Of a DNA stretch of 64,000 nt, positions 36,632 to 46,858 are shown piece after piece. A model generated the notes under the pieces. That model did not search any database, was not told where the DNA came from, and saw only the letters and a program-made list of their open reading frames with translations. The DNA lies in assembly GCA_015680685.1 (NCBI GenBank), contig MNCI01019003.1:440973-504972 (forward strand), written 5' to 3'. The translations under genes were made by a program, and so were the position numbers. Each line of letters opens with the position of its first letter. Within the stretch, counting starts at the first letter, position 1. The stretch comes from Gnetum montanum (lineage: Eukaryota > Streptophyta > Gnetopsida > Gnetales > Gnetaceae).

Positions 36632-38576
36632 ATGACCATGCCTCCCCTACAAGATTATGATAATTCCACATTTAGTGAGGAAGTTCATTGGAGAACCAAC
36701 GAATTATATGACGATGAAGATTGGAGTATACAACCTGAAGTGGGGGTTTCTTATAAACATGAAAAAAAGCAACGTCATCCCAATGCATGAAGGCATAACT
36801 TACAAGATGAAGATGAACACCTACTGGCCACTACAAGCTTAAAGCAAATACAGGATTTTGTTCAAATCTCACGAAGGCATCGTAAAGAGAGCTGTCTACC
36901 CAGGCTCGATTTAAACAACTTCCCTACTATTTCAGAAGGCTATGACTTAGATCCATATCAACATTTACAAGCCTTCTACTATGCCTGCACATGGAACAAC
37001 ATTGATAATGGGTGGAAAAAACTTAAGCTCTTTCCTATGACACTCATTGACCAAGAAAAAGTATGGTATAGATTGTTAAAACCAAATTCGATACAACACT
37101 GGTTAACAATAATAGAAGTCTTTAACAAAAAATATCAAACCTATGCAAGAGTGTTAGCCTTGAGGAAACAAATCCAAGGATGGAAACAAGCACAACATGA
37201 ACCCTTGGACATGGCCTTGGAATGATATTATGCACTGTTAAACAATTGCCTAGGCCATGGGTTTTTCGAGGAAAGGCTAATGTATCATATTATTGATGGG
37301 CTTAGAAATGAAACAAGAGAGACCTTAGGAATGTATGCCCAAGGTCAACTACACGAAATACGAACCCATCAAATCCAAGAGCTTATTAAGTAGGTAGCAA
37401 AAGAAGAAGGAGAATTGGCTAGATGGGAGAGTGCTGAAAAATATCAACAGGACCAAAATTTCAATTTAACAAGGGTCCATGATCATAAAAAGGAGAAATC
37501 AAAAAATCTCAAGGTGGAAACATCATCTTTGCCAACACAACAAACATTAGAAGAAATCAAGGCAAAGATAAATAAGATGTTGGAATGGACGTATCCAAAG
37601 TGTGGAGAATTTATCAACATTATTGGAGATAGAGTTTTGACAACCCAAGAAGCAAGACAAAACATTAGACAATCGGAAATAAGGGATAAGAAAAATAAGA
37701 GCTCAACTACCAATCATATGTATGAATGCAAAATATGCATGTATGATCACCCCAAATGCTAATACCCAATATTGTTACATTTACATAAGCATTGGGGAAA
37801 CATGTTACATCTAGAGTTCATACAGAGATACTATCTATGTTCGATCACAGTGGCAACAATCCTAGTCATGGGGGAGACCACCCTTGGACTGGAGACACCC
37901 TTTATATTATCCAAATCCAAACTCTTATCTTCTTCAACATCCTATTTCGCCAACTGGGCCAACATACTCTATCTCACCACAGTACCATTCTCCTCAATAC
38001 TATCAATCCATACCTCCAACACAACCACCACCTTGTGCACCTTATACTCCTCCTAACTTTCAACATTCTCATCCTTTCCCTCCTTCCACAGTGCCACCAA
38101 CTGTTCCTAAGGTGCCTGCACCATAGTAACAACCCACGAACATCACTTGTGCTACTACTTTTAATAGTAATGAGAAACCTCAGAAACATCAAAATCACCC
38201 CTTATTTAAACATGGCCATAAGAAGGGACAACACAATTCCGAGGCCACTGCATCCTCCAACTCAACACAAGTCCAACACTATGGTGCACCCTTACCTTCG
38301 AACCCAATGCCTCATGTAACTTCATCAAGGCCACGAACTCACACTCCAACAACAATACGGCCTAATGAACACAAAAATGGAGAGCGAAAACCCAATCCTT
38401 GCATACCATCTAACAGTCTCAAACATCATAGTGGGTCAACTCATTATCTGGGAACTATATCGTGTAAATTTTTCCACTATGCTCATTATAATCAAGTGTG
38501 TGAACCCCGATGGGGTAAGTATGGCCAAAGCTCCAATACTTCCAACATGCAAAGATCCTCATCCTTCATTTATTAA
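36632..38576 (+). pseudogene. Element F gag (gag-only ORF), lightly broken
   Basis: Starts MTMPPLQDYDNSTFSEEVHW after a leader of about 120 bp. The capsid core includes 'GYDLDPYQHLQAFYYACTW', 'KVWYRLLKPNSIQHWLTII' and 'QHEPLDMALE'. The knuckle CKICMYDHPKC (about 37729-37761) fits CX2CX3H with the last Cys displaced or lost. A one-base shift near 37765 leads to a Pro-rich tail (about 37905-38126) and an end SSNTSNMQRSSSFIY at a TAA (38574-38576). Internal stops are few: TGA near 36789 and 37223, and TAG near 37392. The reading ends before any protease motif. Confidence 0.75.
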
Positions 38577-40024
38577 TCCTTTCTGTCCTCAACCGTTTAG
38601 TTATGGGGGATATCCCCCATTCTAATAAAAAGTAGGATTAATAACCATTTTTTATTTTCTTTAATTTTAAAACTTTTTGTTTTTCAGTTTTTCATTTTTC
38701 AAATTTTTGTTTTATCTTTTTATCTTTTTGTGTTTTTGTCTTTTTATGTTTTTGTAAGTAATCTCGTCTATGAATAAAACACTCATGTGGATCATTGGTT
38801 GACGTGTGTTCTATGTTATTAAGTCATGAGTGATCAATTATTTGGAATAGTGAGCCCATTACACCCACTCATCCATTCTACCAATAAGCGAGTCTATTTG
38901 AGGGTATAGTGATATTCTTGACATTTTTTAAAAAAGCTTAAAATTAATTTTGTGTTCATTGTACCCTGAATGAAGAAGGATGGACCAAGAGGGAATGATT
39001 AGGGTGTGACATCAAGGGGACTTGTGGATTCTCTTTGGTGACGTCTATGAGAGTTATCATGCAACGTAGTTGTACTAAGATCCTTGTAGATCTAACAAAA
39101 AATGGGAGTAAGAGTAATCAAACGGGCACTCAAAAATCCAATGCTATTCTAGGGGGTTCCACTGGAAAGACATGCACCCATGCATGAAGGTTGGCGACTT
39201 CTCTGGATTTAGTATTCAAAAAGAAAAAGAAAGAGAAAAAGAAAAAGAAAAACAAAGTGCCATAAAAAAAAAGTCACTCCTCCCTTGAATAAAATGCCAA
39301 ATGATCGTATGCCTTGTTATTATGGTGCTCTCATAGTTGTTCATCATGGGATGAAACAATGCAATGTCACTGATTAGAGGAATGGACTTGGTCCTGATCT
39401 TGGAATGATGGGTTACTAACATGTTAATCATGCTTTTCACACAAGATTCACTGTACCCTAGGTCAGTTACCTCATGTCCCAATCTCTATGATCCCTTTCT
39501 ATAGTTCGTCTCATCTCACTATTCGTGTAATTGTAGCTCATGTCCCATGTAGCATATAATTTTCATCTCATTCTAGTGATATTTACATGTGTGTGTTTTG
39601 TAGACTTAGTGTGGATTACATTTAACCCTTCTAATGCCCATGGACACTTTAAGTGTTGTTACACAAGGTCATTATAGGTTGAAACCTGCTTTGGGGAGGA
39701 CCCACTTATGTAATCTTCTGTAATCTTCACTTATGATATAGCTCACACACACCATTTCTCACCCTCAACTTATTTTTCATAAAGTTCTTTCCCTACTATT
39801 ATCCCTCTGAATTTCAACGTTCCTATGTACCATTACATAGCCTTTTTCTTACCACCCAAGGTTTTATTGATAAAATCTACACCGTCATCATTAATTGTGC
39901 CTTTCAAGTTAATGGAATTACCCTAGAACCCCTTAATAATTTCCAATGTCCTCAATGTCCAATGTTAATTTCAAGAAAATCCTTAAAAAATTCGGTATTT
40001 TCATGGTGTCTCATGTCACTAGGG
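38577..40024 (+). other. Post-gag spacer of element F
   Basis: No long ORF. It contains T-rich (38640-38760) and A/G-rich (39218-39262) stretches in the same order as the post-pol spacer of element C, with shared phrases such as 'actggaaaga' and 'ctttggggagga'. The spacer therefore corresponds to the DNA after pol, and the missing segment is exactly protease to integrase. Confidence 0.6.
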
Positions 40025-40028
40025 ACAT

Positions 40029-40084
40029 GATATCGTGTACGCGATGTATCGTATGCGATATCGCGTTGCTGCAACCTATAAATA
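40029..40084 (+). promoter_or_regulatory. Internal promoter-like module upstream of accessory ORF
   Basis: GATATC at 40029-40034 and 40057-40062 (inside GCGATATCGC), a related CGATGTATCG between them, then CCTATAAATAGG (40075-40086). The layout copies the element's own U3 promoter, but the DNA after the TATA box does not match LTR sequence, so it is not a stray LTR. Transcription from here would give an RNA starting near 40110 and covering the accessory ORF. Confidence 0.55.
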
Positions 40085-40555
40085 GGTGACCCCCCTGCAA
40101 CAGTTAGCATCATTTTTTCATTCACACGAGGGAGTTTTTGAAATTTTTCTCTACGACTTGCGATTAAGCGACCCTTGCTTTTTTCACTATATTTTGCTCG
40201 CTGGTACTCCGATTTTCATTCCGTTTGAAACTACTTGAACCTGGAGTGTTCAGCTTAGTTGTGGGGGAGGGACACTTGTCGAAAAGTGCCTAACATTTTT
40301 GAAATTTATCATCATCCAAAGGACATCAGCTAGGATAATTAACTATAACACTTGGAATAATTGTGCCTAAAAATCATTTAATCCCTAGGTATACCGGGAA
40401 ACTAAAATGGAAACCACCTAAGTCACAAGACTCATTATTACAAAATTTCGGGAACTATCACACATGATAACATAATATCATTAATTAAGATAAGAAGTAA
40501 GGTATAAATTAACTTCAAAAAAAACCTTACTAACAATTGACCCATGTGATTGTAG

Positions 40556-43088
40556 ATGGCCCCGAAACGTGGAAAACAGAAAGGTCCTACCCAGGGTGGA
40601 AGCAAACAATCTCAGAGAGGTGGAAGAAAAAGACCTACCAGACAACATGTAGAATAAGAGGATCAATCATTTAGCATTCATCAAGATGAACCTTCTATTG
40701 GATAGTTCAGGTAGGCAGAAGGAGGAGCTACTGTTGTGCCTAAACTGGGACAACAACTCATATTGCCTCAAGATTGTGTTCAAGCTATCCATGAAAAGTC
40801 CACATTTGCTACGGTGATTGTGGAATTGAACTTTGAATAATTTGAAGAGTTTTCTCTTAAGGCTGTTAGGGATCACCTCAAAGGGTCTCCCTTATGGCCT
40901 ATCCTCTCGAAAAGTGGTGCCTAGTACCTAGGAGAGACGTACCAATTTTGGCACAATAAGGAGCAAGGCACCACTGTTAATATTTGTGGTGTGATAGTTG
41001 ACATATTTGCGCAAGCCATTTCAGAAGTGTTAAACCTTCTGAATACAGGGCTTAAGGTTTTTCAGTTATCCACCTGTTTAGACCCTAATGTGCGAAAGGA
41101 TTGGTTGGAGAAGGCTTATGGCAGAGATAAAACATTTGGTGAGTTAATGACGGAAGAGACGGTTTACTTCAAAATTGGAACATATCACCTCTTCCCCACA
41201 AAGGGGCTAAAAAGAATATCGACGTATGCAACTAGAGGATGTGTAGTGTTGATGGGAAAGGTTAACGCTAACCTACCCCATCTATATTTGATGAAGATCC
41301 TGAGGCAGTTCGAAGAACGAAAGATAGGGAAGATAGCATTGCCTTTTCCTTGTCTTATCAGAAAGGTTTGCCAACATGCTGGTATTCGGGGATACATCAA
41401 TGATGTCCTCCAAAAAGCCCAAACTGCTTCATATGCTGAATTGCTAAAGGCGCTAGCTCCAAGAAAAAGCACTGGTGAAGAGCTGGGACCAGAACAAGAA
41501 GAAGAACATATGGCTAGACCTAGTCAACCTCCAACCATGAGTCCTAGCCAACAACAAGAAGTAGGGCCTAACACAGGCCATGATCAGCCGCCACCACTGC
41601 AAGACTACAAACCGTCGATAAGCCATCTTAGGGTCATCCCTGAAATGATCAATTGGGGAAGTCGTGATGATGCAAACCTCTTCCATCTCATCGATGATGC
41701 CATTTAGCCTACAATTTTGTTGGATCGCACAAANTGCTCAAACTTTGGCTGGAAGCTCAATGACTCCTGTGGAACATGAGGATGTACTTGATCGATTACT
41801 TCAAACAAGGAAAGTAATGACGTCCCTATTTGACATTCCTTAGGATGTTACAGCAATTCAATTAGATCTCATTTCCACAAAGGGGAAGCTGGTCTTATCA
41901 GAAGTGACGACCGAGCATCCTAAAGCTGAAGTGCAGAAACTACAAGAGCAGATCATGGCCTTACAAGGAGCACAGCAAGACCCTCTACAATTTTTTCCCA
42001 TAGACCAGCTAGAAAATTTTGGAACGGAGCAACTAACCAAATTAATAGTGGAGAATAAAAGGGTGGCTGATGAGAAAGAGAAGGTTGTTTGGGATGCCTC
42101 CGCAGCATAGGCGCAAACTCATGCGCATATTAAGGCACTCAGAGCCTTACAAGAAGAAAACAAGTAGCTGGTTGCAAACAACCTTCGGTTGACCACTGTA
42201 GAAAAGCAAAAGAATGTTCTCAATGAACACTTTCATCAATTATGAGAACAATTCATCTGGGTCAACTGAGATGTAAGCCGTTTAGTTAGAGAAAATTGAA
42301 CCCTATAGATGGAGGAGGTACGCGCCATTCATCAAAAGTCAGTGATAGAGATAAGCGCGTGGCAGAACGAGGCTAAACAACATGAGAAGCTAAAGGAGCA
42401 TTTCTGCGATCAGGTGGGGATGTATAAATAGGTCCTTGAAAAGGATATCCATATGGCCAAGGCCCAAATCAACACTATCAGTGCTCAACACATTGATTGG
42501 CGGGCTGTATTGGACACATATGCCTTCACCCACCAAGTGGAAGTTAAGAGTCGGGACCTGCAGATTTATGATTTGATAAAATACATGGAGTTGGTAAACT
42601 TGAGATATGCCAACCTTTCCATGTTAACAATAGGGCACCCGAGGATAGAGTTCGAGCAGTAGGTAGCAACCACCCACATCAAATACGAAGTAGAATTTTT
42701 AGAGCACAAGAAGCTAGTGGAGAAACTCGATGTTGCAAATTCTGAACTTGAGGTGGTAAAAGCTAGCTACTAGGGACAGAAAGATGTCACAACAGACTTG
42801 GCTCAATGGCTAGCATACTTTTATGAGTACAAGGATAAAGACAGAGCCTATGTGGGGGAACGACGGGTGTTCGCAGCTTGGTATGTCAAGGCCAACCAAA
42901 TGTTTCCGCAACTACACTGTCTGTGGGAGGTGCCAACTCCATCAAACATTGGAACATTAGCATGGATAGCACAAGACCCTCAGACTGAAGAGGAGAAGCT
43001 CCAGGCCATACCTCAACACCATCAAGCCTTAAATCTTGGAGCACAAGACAAAGGGAAGGCACCAATGGAGGAGCCACCGCCACCATGA
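40556..43088 (+). pseudogene. Element F accessory ORF, about 843 codons, stops only
   Basis: Begins MAPKRGKQKGPTQGGSKQSQ, a basic start, and stays in one frame to a TGA at 43086-43088 if the lone N at 41734 is ignored. About 16 in-frame stops are seen, 11 of them TAG. The middle part (40900-41470) has 'YQFWHNKEQGTTVNICGVIV', 'LFPTKGLKRISTYATRG' and 'IALPFPCLIRKVCQHAGI', which recall the 'putative plant transposon protein' domain of some Ty3-type extra ORFs. From about 41880 to 42780 it is rich in Lys, Glu, Gln and Leu and looks like a coiled coil. The C-terminus is Pro-rich. No transmembrane segments were seen, unlike env-like ORFs. Confidence 0.6.
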
Positions 43089-43251
43089 ACTACATGAGTT
43101 CCAAATTTTTTGTAGTTGTAGCATATTCCATGTGTTGTGTATTTATTTATTTTTCTTCCCACACTGCGGAATCATCCCATTTTTTCCATCTAATAATCCC
43201 ATACCTATCCACTGTGTAATCATTGTAACTTGAGGATGAGTTTTTATTCAG

Positions 43252-43262
43252 TTGTGGAGGCA
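43252..43262 (+). other. Polypurine tract region of element F
   Basis: GTTGTGGAGGCA-type purine-rich bases end directly at the 3' LTR; a similar block precedes element C's 3' LTR. Confidence 0.5.
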
Positions 43263-44073
43263 TGATGAGACATCATTTGGGGCAACCACGATATTGCATA
43301 CACAATATCTCATGCCCAGACGCGATATCACAGCCTGCCACCAATCCTATAAATAAGAGGCGGCTCTCCCTTGTTTCTAAGTTTTTAGATTTAGACTGTA
43401 GCTAGAATCTGGCAGTTTTATCCCTCCAAAGTTAGAATATTTTATAGTGTATGCCTGCAGTGTGGTGAATGCGATAGTACGACATCCTTTAAGTGTGATG
43501 TATTGAACATGCACATGACCAGCAATAAAGATCGAGATTACTTCATCATTGCAGCATTCACTTTGTTTATTTATTTATTTAATTGTTATTTACTACTTTC
43601 CTAATAAGTCTCTCTCACCCTTAAACTCATGTTAAAACACGGAATGAGTACGACTTAATTACGAGCATTTAAGTGTGACTACTTGGTAACCCAGTATCAT
43701 ACCTAGGATCTACACTTGGTAATCCTAGTGGTAGTCATGCACAAAATCCAAGATGTGTATAGATAATCAAGGAACGAATGCTCATCGCACTTAGGCTAGA
43801 TTAGATTCTCTCACCCTTTTCTCCTAACTTAGTTAATATTACTTTCCATTGCCTTTAGGAGTAGCATTAGATTAGAAACCCATCATACACCTCACTCTGG
43901 ACTAAATCATACATGACAAAGCTAATACTAGTCCAAGTGGGAAGACAACGAAGTGTGACCTAAGGCTAACTATCTAGGTGCCACAACTAGTCCGTCTACG
44001 GAGTTTGACCGGATCACGTGTGAAAATGCTTGTATTCATATGGTTGAGTGTAGGGGTACCTTGCCACTCATCA
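43263..44073 (+). repeat. 3' LTR of element F
   Basis: 811 bp. GATATT, AATATC and GATATC words at 43291-43330, then TATAAATAAGAGG at 43348-43360. Followed by GAGAT, the second copy of the target site. Confidence 0.92.
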
Positions 44074-44078
44074 GAGAT

Positions 44079-44905
44079 AAAATTACATGGCTTTGTTTTC
44101 TAATTTACATGTTTTTTTGTAGTAAATATGATGTTTAATCACTTTAAACATTGGAAAATGATGCTCATGGATTATCCTAAGATTGAAACCAAACTAAGGA
44201 AAATAATTTAATAGTAAGAATGATGAGTCCAAGTGTATGCTAGAAATAATACTCCCTCTTTTAGGATGCATCTTAGAGTTATTAGGCTTGGTCTTGGAAT
44301 TTAGTCAATCTTTAGTTATATTCAAAACTTGATAGACGTCTTTGATGATCCTTCTTCTTATTTTGTTTGTGGCTCCTTATTCTTGACATTGATTACTTTA
44401 TCTCTTGTTCATGTGCATTTCTACTTGTATTTTGTGCTTTATTTTTCTTTCTCTAAATTTGATTTATGAGTTTGGTTATTACTTGGGCTTAAATGGATGT
44501 TGGAGGAGGTGTTTTTAGTTTTAATTCTTGATTTTTTTTCATGAGTTTCTTCTATCAACTAAACTGAGAATGATTCCTTCTTAATGTTTTCTTCTAGTGA
44601 AATTTTTAAAGCAACTTTCTCTTCTTTAGTCTTTAACATCTTTTAAATTCATTTCTTGTTTTGTAATAACAAAGGCAATATCTTTTTCTTCTTTGAAAAG
44701 TTCATTGAGACACAAGTTTTAAGTCTTCAATCTCTTCTTTCCTTTTCTTGCTCTTTGGAAGAATGATGTGTCACTACAATAAACAATTGTTAACAAATGT
44801 CATGTAATTTTTTTTAAAGAAAACATTAAAATTTTTCCAAAAAATAAATATTTACTTTTGTAGATACCTTAATGCATAAAAACTTCCTTAGGATCATATA
44901 CATAT
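44079..44905. other. AT-rich flank, no gene supported
   Basis: The minus strand is Lys/Glu-rich in several frames, as in some retrotransposon gag tails, but no motif supports a call. Confidence 0.35.
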
Positions 44906-45040
44906 TGTTGATGCATAAATTTTGGTCATGCCAACACTCGAAAAACTCATTTGAGGAGACTATTGCCTAGGGCGCCTCCCGTATGGGTACGGAAACCCGG
45001 GAATAGTCTCAGCTAGAGAGAGCCATGTGACTAAGTGATA
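44906..45040 (-). repeat. LTR end, copy 1 (CATCAACA family)
   Basis: The plus strand begins TGTTGATGCATAAATTTTGG and includes 'ctagggcgcctcccgta' and 'aatagtctcagct'. It is about 125 bp shared with 46017-46150. No PBS lies beside it, so on the minus strand it would be the end of a 3' LTR. Confidence 0.6.
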
Positions 45041-45110
45041 GAGAGAGAGAGAGAAAACATAGAGAGAAATAAAGCATGAAAAGAAAAACTAAAGGAGAGA
45101 GAAACAGGAA

Positions 45111-45714
45111 CCATCGACAGGATGCATGGTTGTGTTGCCGCAAGAATCATGTGTAGCTGCAATCAAACATCACCAATGCCCTGTGAACCGCCAACTGCAT
45201 AAATATAAATCCACCACCACCACATGCCATTTTCTAAAATAAAAGAAGATGAAGAGAAGATCCATCGACAAGATGCATGGTTATGTTGCTGCAAAAATCA
45301 TGTGTAGTTGCGATCAAACATCACCAAAACCCTGCAAACCGCCAACTGCATAAATATAAATCCACCACCAGCACATGCCATTTTCTGAAATAAAAGAAGA
45401 TGAAGAGAAGATCCATCGACAAGATGCATGGTTATGTTGCTGCAAAAATCATGTGTAGTTGCGATCAAACATCACCAAAACCCTGCGAACCGCCAACTGC
45501 ATAAATATAAATCCACCACCAGCACATGCCATTTTCTGAAATAAAAGAAGATGAAGAGAAGATCCATCGACAGGATGCATGGTTATGTTTCCGCAAGAAT
45601 CATGTGTAGCTGCGATCAAACATCACCAATGCCCTGTGAACTGCCAACTGCATAAATATAAATCCACCACCACCACTTGCCATTTGCTGAAATAAAAGAA
45701 GATAAAAGAACCAC
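45111..45714. repeat. Tandem array, 151-bp unit, about four copies
   Basis: The phrase CCATCGACA(A/G)GATGCATGG begins at 45111, 45262, 45413 and 45564, exactly 151 bp apart. Each unit holds 'ataaatataaatccacc', a TATA-like word. The copies differ by few bases, mostly transitions. Confidence 0.92.
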
Positions 45715-45769
45715 ATGCCATCTGCTGAAATAAAAGAAGATAGAAAGAACCACATGCCATCTGCTGAAA
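45677..45769. repeat. 38-39 bp minisatellite running into sequence gap
   Basis: 'CAT(T/C)TGCTGAAATAAAAGAA' starts at 45681, 45719 and 45758, derived from the tail of the 151-bp unit. The array enters the N gap, so its true length is unknown. Confidence 0.85.
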
Positions 45770-45888
45770 NNNNNNNNNNNNNNNNNNNNNNNNNNNNNNN
45801 NNNNNNNNNNNNNNNNNNNNNNNNNNNNNNNNNNNNNNNNNNNNNNNNNNNNNNNNNNNNNNNNNNNNNNNNNNNNNNNNNNNNNNNN
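45770..45888. other. Assembly gap (119 N)
   Basis: Unknown bases inside the minisatellite. Apparent open frames across the Ns have no meaning. Confidence 0.99.
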
Positions 45889-45993
45889 AAAAAAATAAAC
45901 AAAGGCCCCATGCCAAGCAAGCATGTGCGTGTTGGTATCAACACTTAGCCCCCAACCGAAAAGGAAAAGAGAAAACAAAATGGTCAAGCCATG

Positions 45994-46010
45994 CCCTCCT
46001 TCTAGCGCCA
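45994..46010 (-). other. PBS-like site beside LTR end
   Basis: Minus strand TGGCGCTAGAAGGAGGG, six bases from the LTR end at 46017. It matches sites at 8444, 29935 and 61290. Confidence 0.6.
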
Positions 46011-46421
46011 AAAAGGTGTTGATGCGTAAATTTTGGACACGCCGCCAACGCCTGTGAAAACTCGTTTTAGAAGACTATTGCCTAGGGCGCCTCCCGTATG
46101 GGTGCGGAAACCCAGGAATAGTCTCAGCTGGAAAGGGCTATGTGACGAAACAATAATAACAAAATATCAAAACAAAAGCTTAAATTTGATTTAATATTTA
46201 AATACTTCAATTTAATTTAATATTTTTGGGAACTTAAAATAGTTTATGCAATTTATAAAATGATAAATAATTCAAAAGTCAAATTTCATATGTCTCGCTG
46301 TTGCTGAAGCAGTTGCGAATGAGGACCGGGATCTAGCGCGAGGCAGAAGTCATCCTAGGCGTAGCAGCAGGGTGGGGTCTGCATGTTGTAGCTGGGCAGG
46401 GTCTGTGCGCAGCCGTCTTTA

Positions 46422-46858
46422 TCAAGCTGAAGTAGCTTCTAGTACACTGGAAGGTCCAGAGTTGCAAAGCGGTATCCGTTGTCCAAATTCTTTATAAACT
46501 AAAAGAAAACTGATATGCACTAGTGACACATATAGAAGCTGTGTTGCCGATAAAATTATCAGAAATGCCTCCAGGACTCTCAGATGAGCATTCCTGCCTC
46601 CTATTGCGATCTCTTTGCATGCACACCTGGCAGCTAAGACTGTAAGGGCCCAGGCGATGGTAGCAGCCGAAGCTGTGGAAGAAAGGCTCGATGCGGTACA
46701 ACGCATCAAACCATGGAACCCTGAGAGATAGGTGCTTGCTCCAACGCAGCTGGCTATTAACGCAAATATCACAACGAACGCCATTACCTGGGTCCCCACA
46801 GACACTGCGAGTGGCGTAAATGTTATTGGAAGTCCTGCAAGACCTGTGATCTCAACAA
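46422..46858 (-). pseudogene. AWPM-19-like (PM19) membrane protein gene, partial
   Basis: The minus strand gives about 145 codons without a stop. ITGLAGLPITFTPLAVSVG is followed by a hydrophobic segment (TQVMAFVVIFALIASCVG), 'SGFHGLMRC', 'ASAATIAWALTVLAARCACK', 'EIAIGGRNAHLRVLEAFLI' and 'ILSATQLLYVSLVH'. The CKEIxIGGR...LRxLEAFxIIL-TQLLY signature is that of the AWPM-19 family, small plant plasma-membrane proteins linked to abscisic-acid and cold or drought responses, usually with four membrane spans. The first span (first exon) is missing; upstream codons belong to GC-rich repeat sequence. After LLYVSLVH the family likeness ends and the frame continues to 46422. Confidence 0.7.

Larger units (their letters stand above)
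35684..44073 (+). mobile_element. Element F: complete non-autonomous Athila-like element with gag and accessory ORF
   Basis: 8.39 kb bounded by LTRs 35684-36491 and 43263-44073, each TGATGAG to CTCATCA, and flanked by an exact 5-bp duplication GAGAT (35679-35683 and 44074-44078). Inside are a tRNA-Asp-type PBS, a gag (36632-38576), a noncoding spacer homologous to the post-pol region of element C, an internal promoter-like module (40029-40084), an accessory ORF (40556-43088) and a purine tract. No protease, RT, RNase H or integrase motif is present between gag and the spacer, so it would need enzymes from a relative such as element C. Confidence 0.88.

Noticed and set aside
45600-46011. Several open frames across the Ns
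   Set aside because: They are open only because unknown bases cannot give stops; the flanks are tandem repeats.
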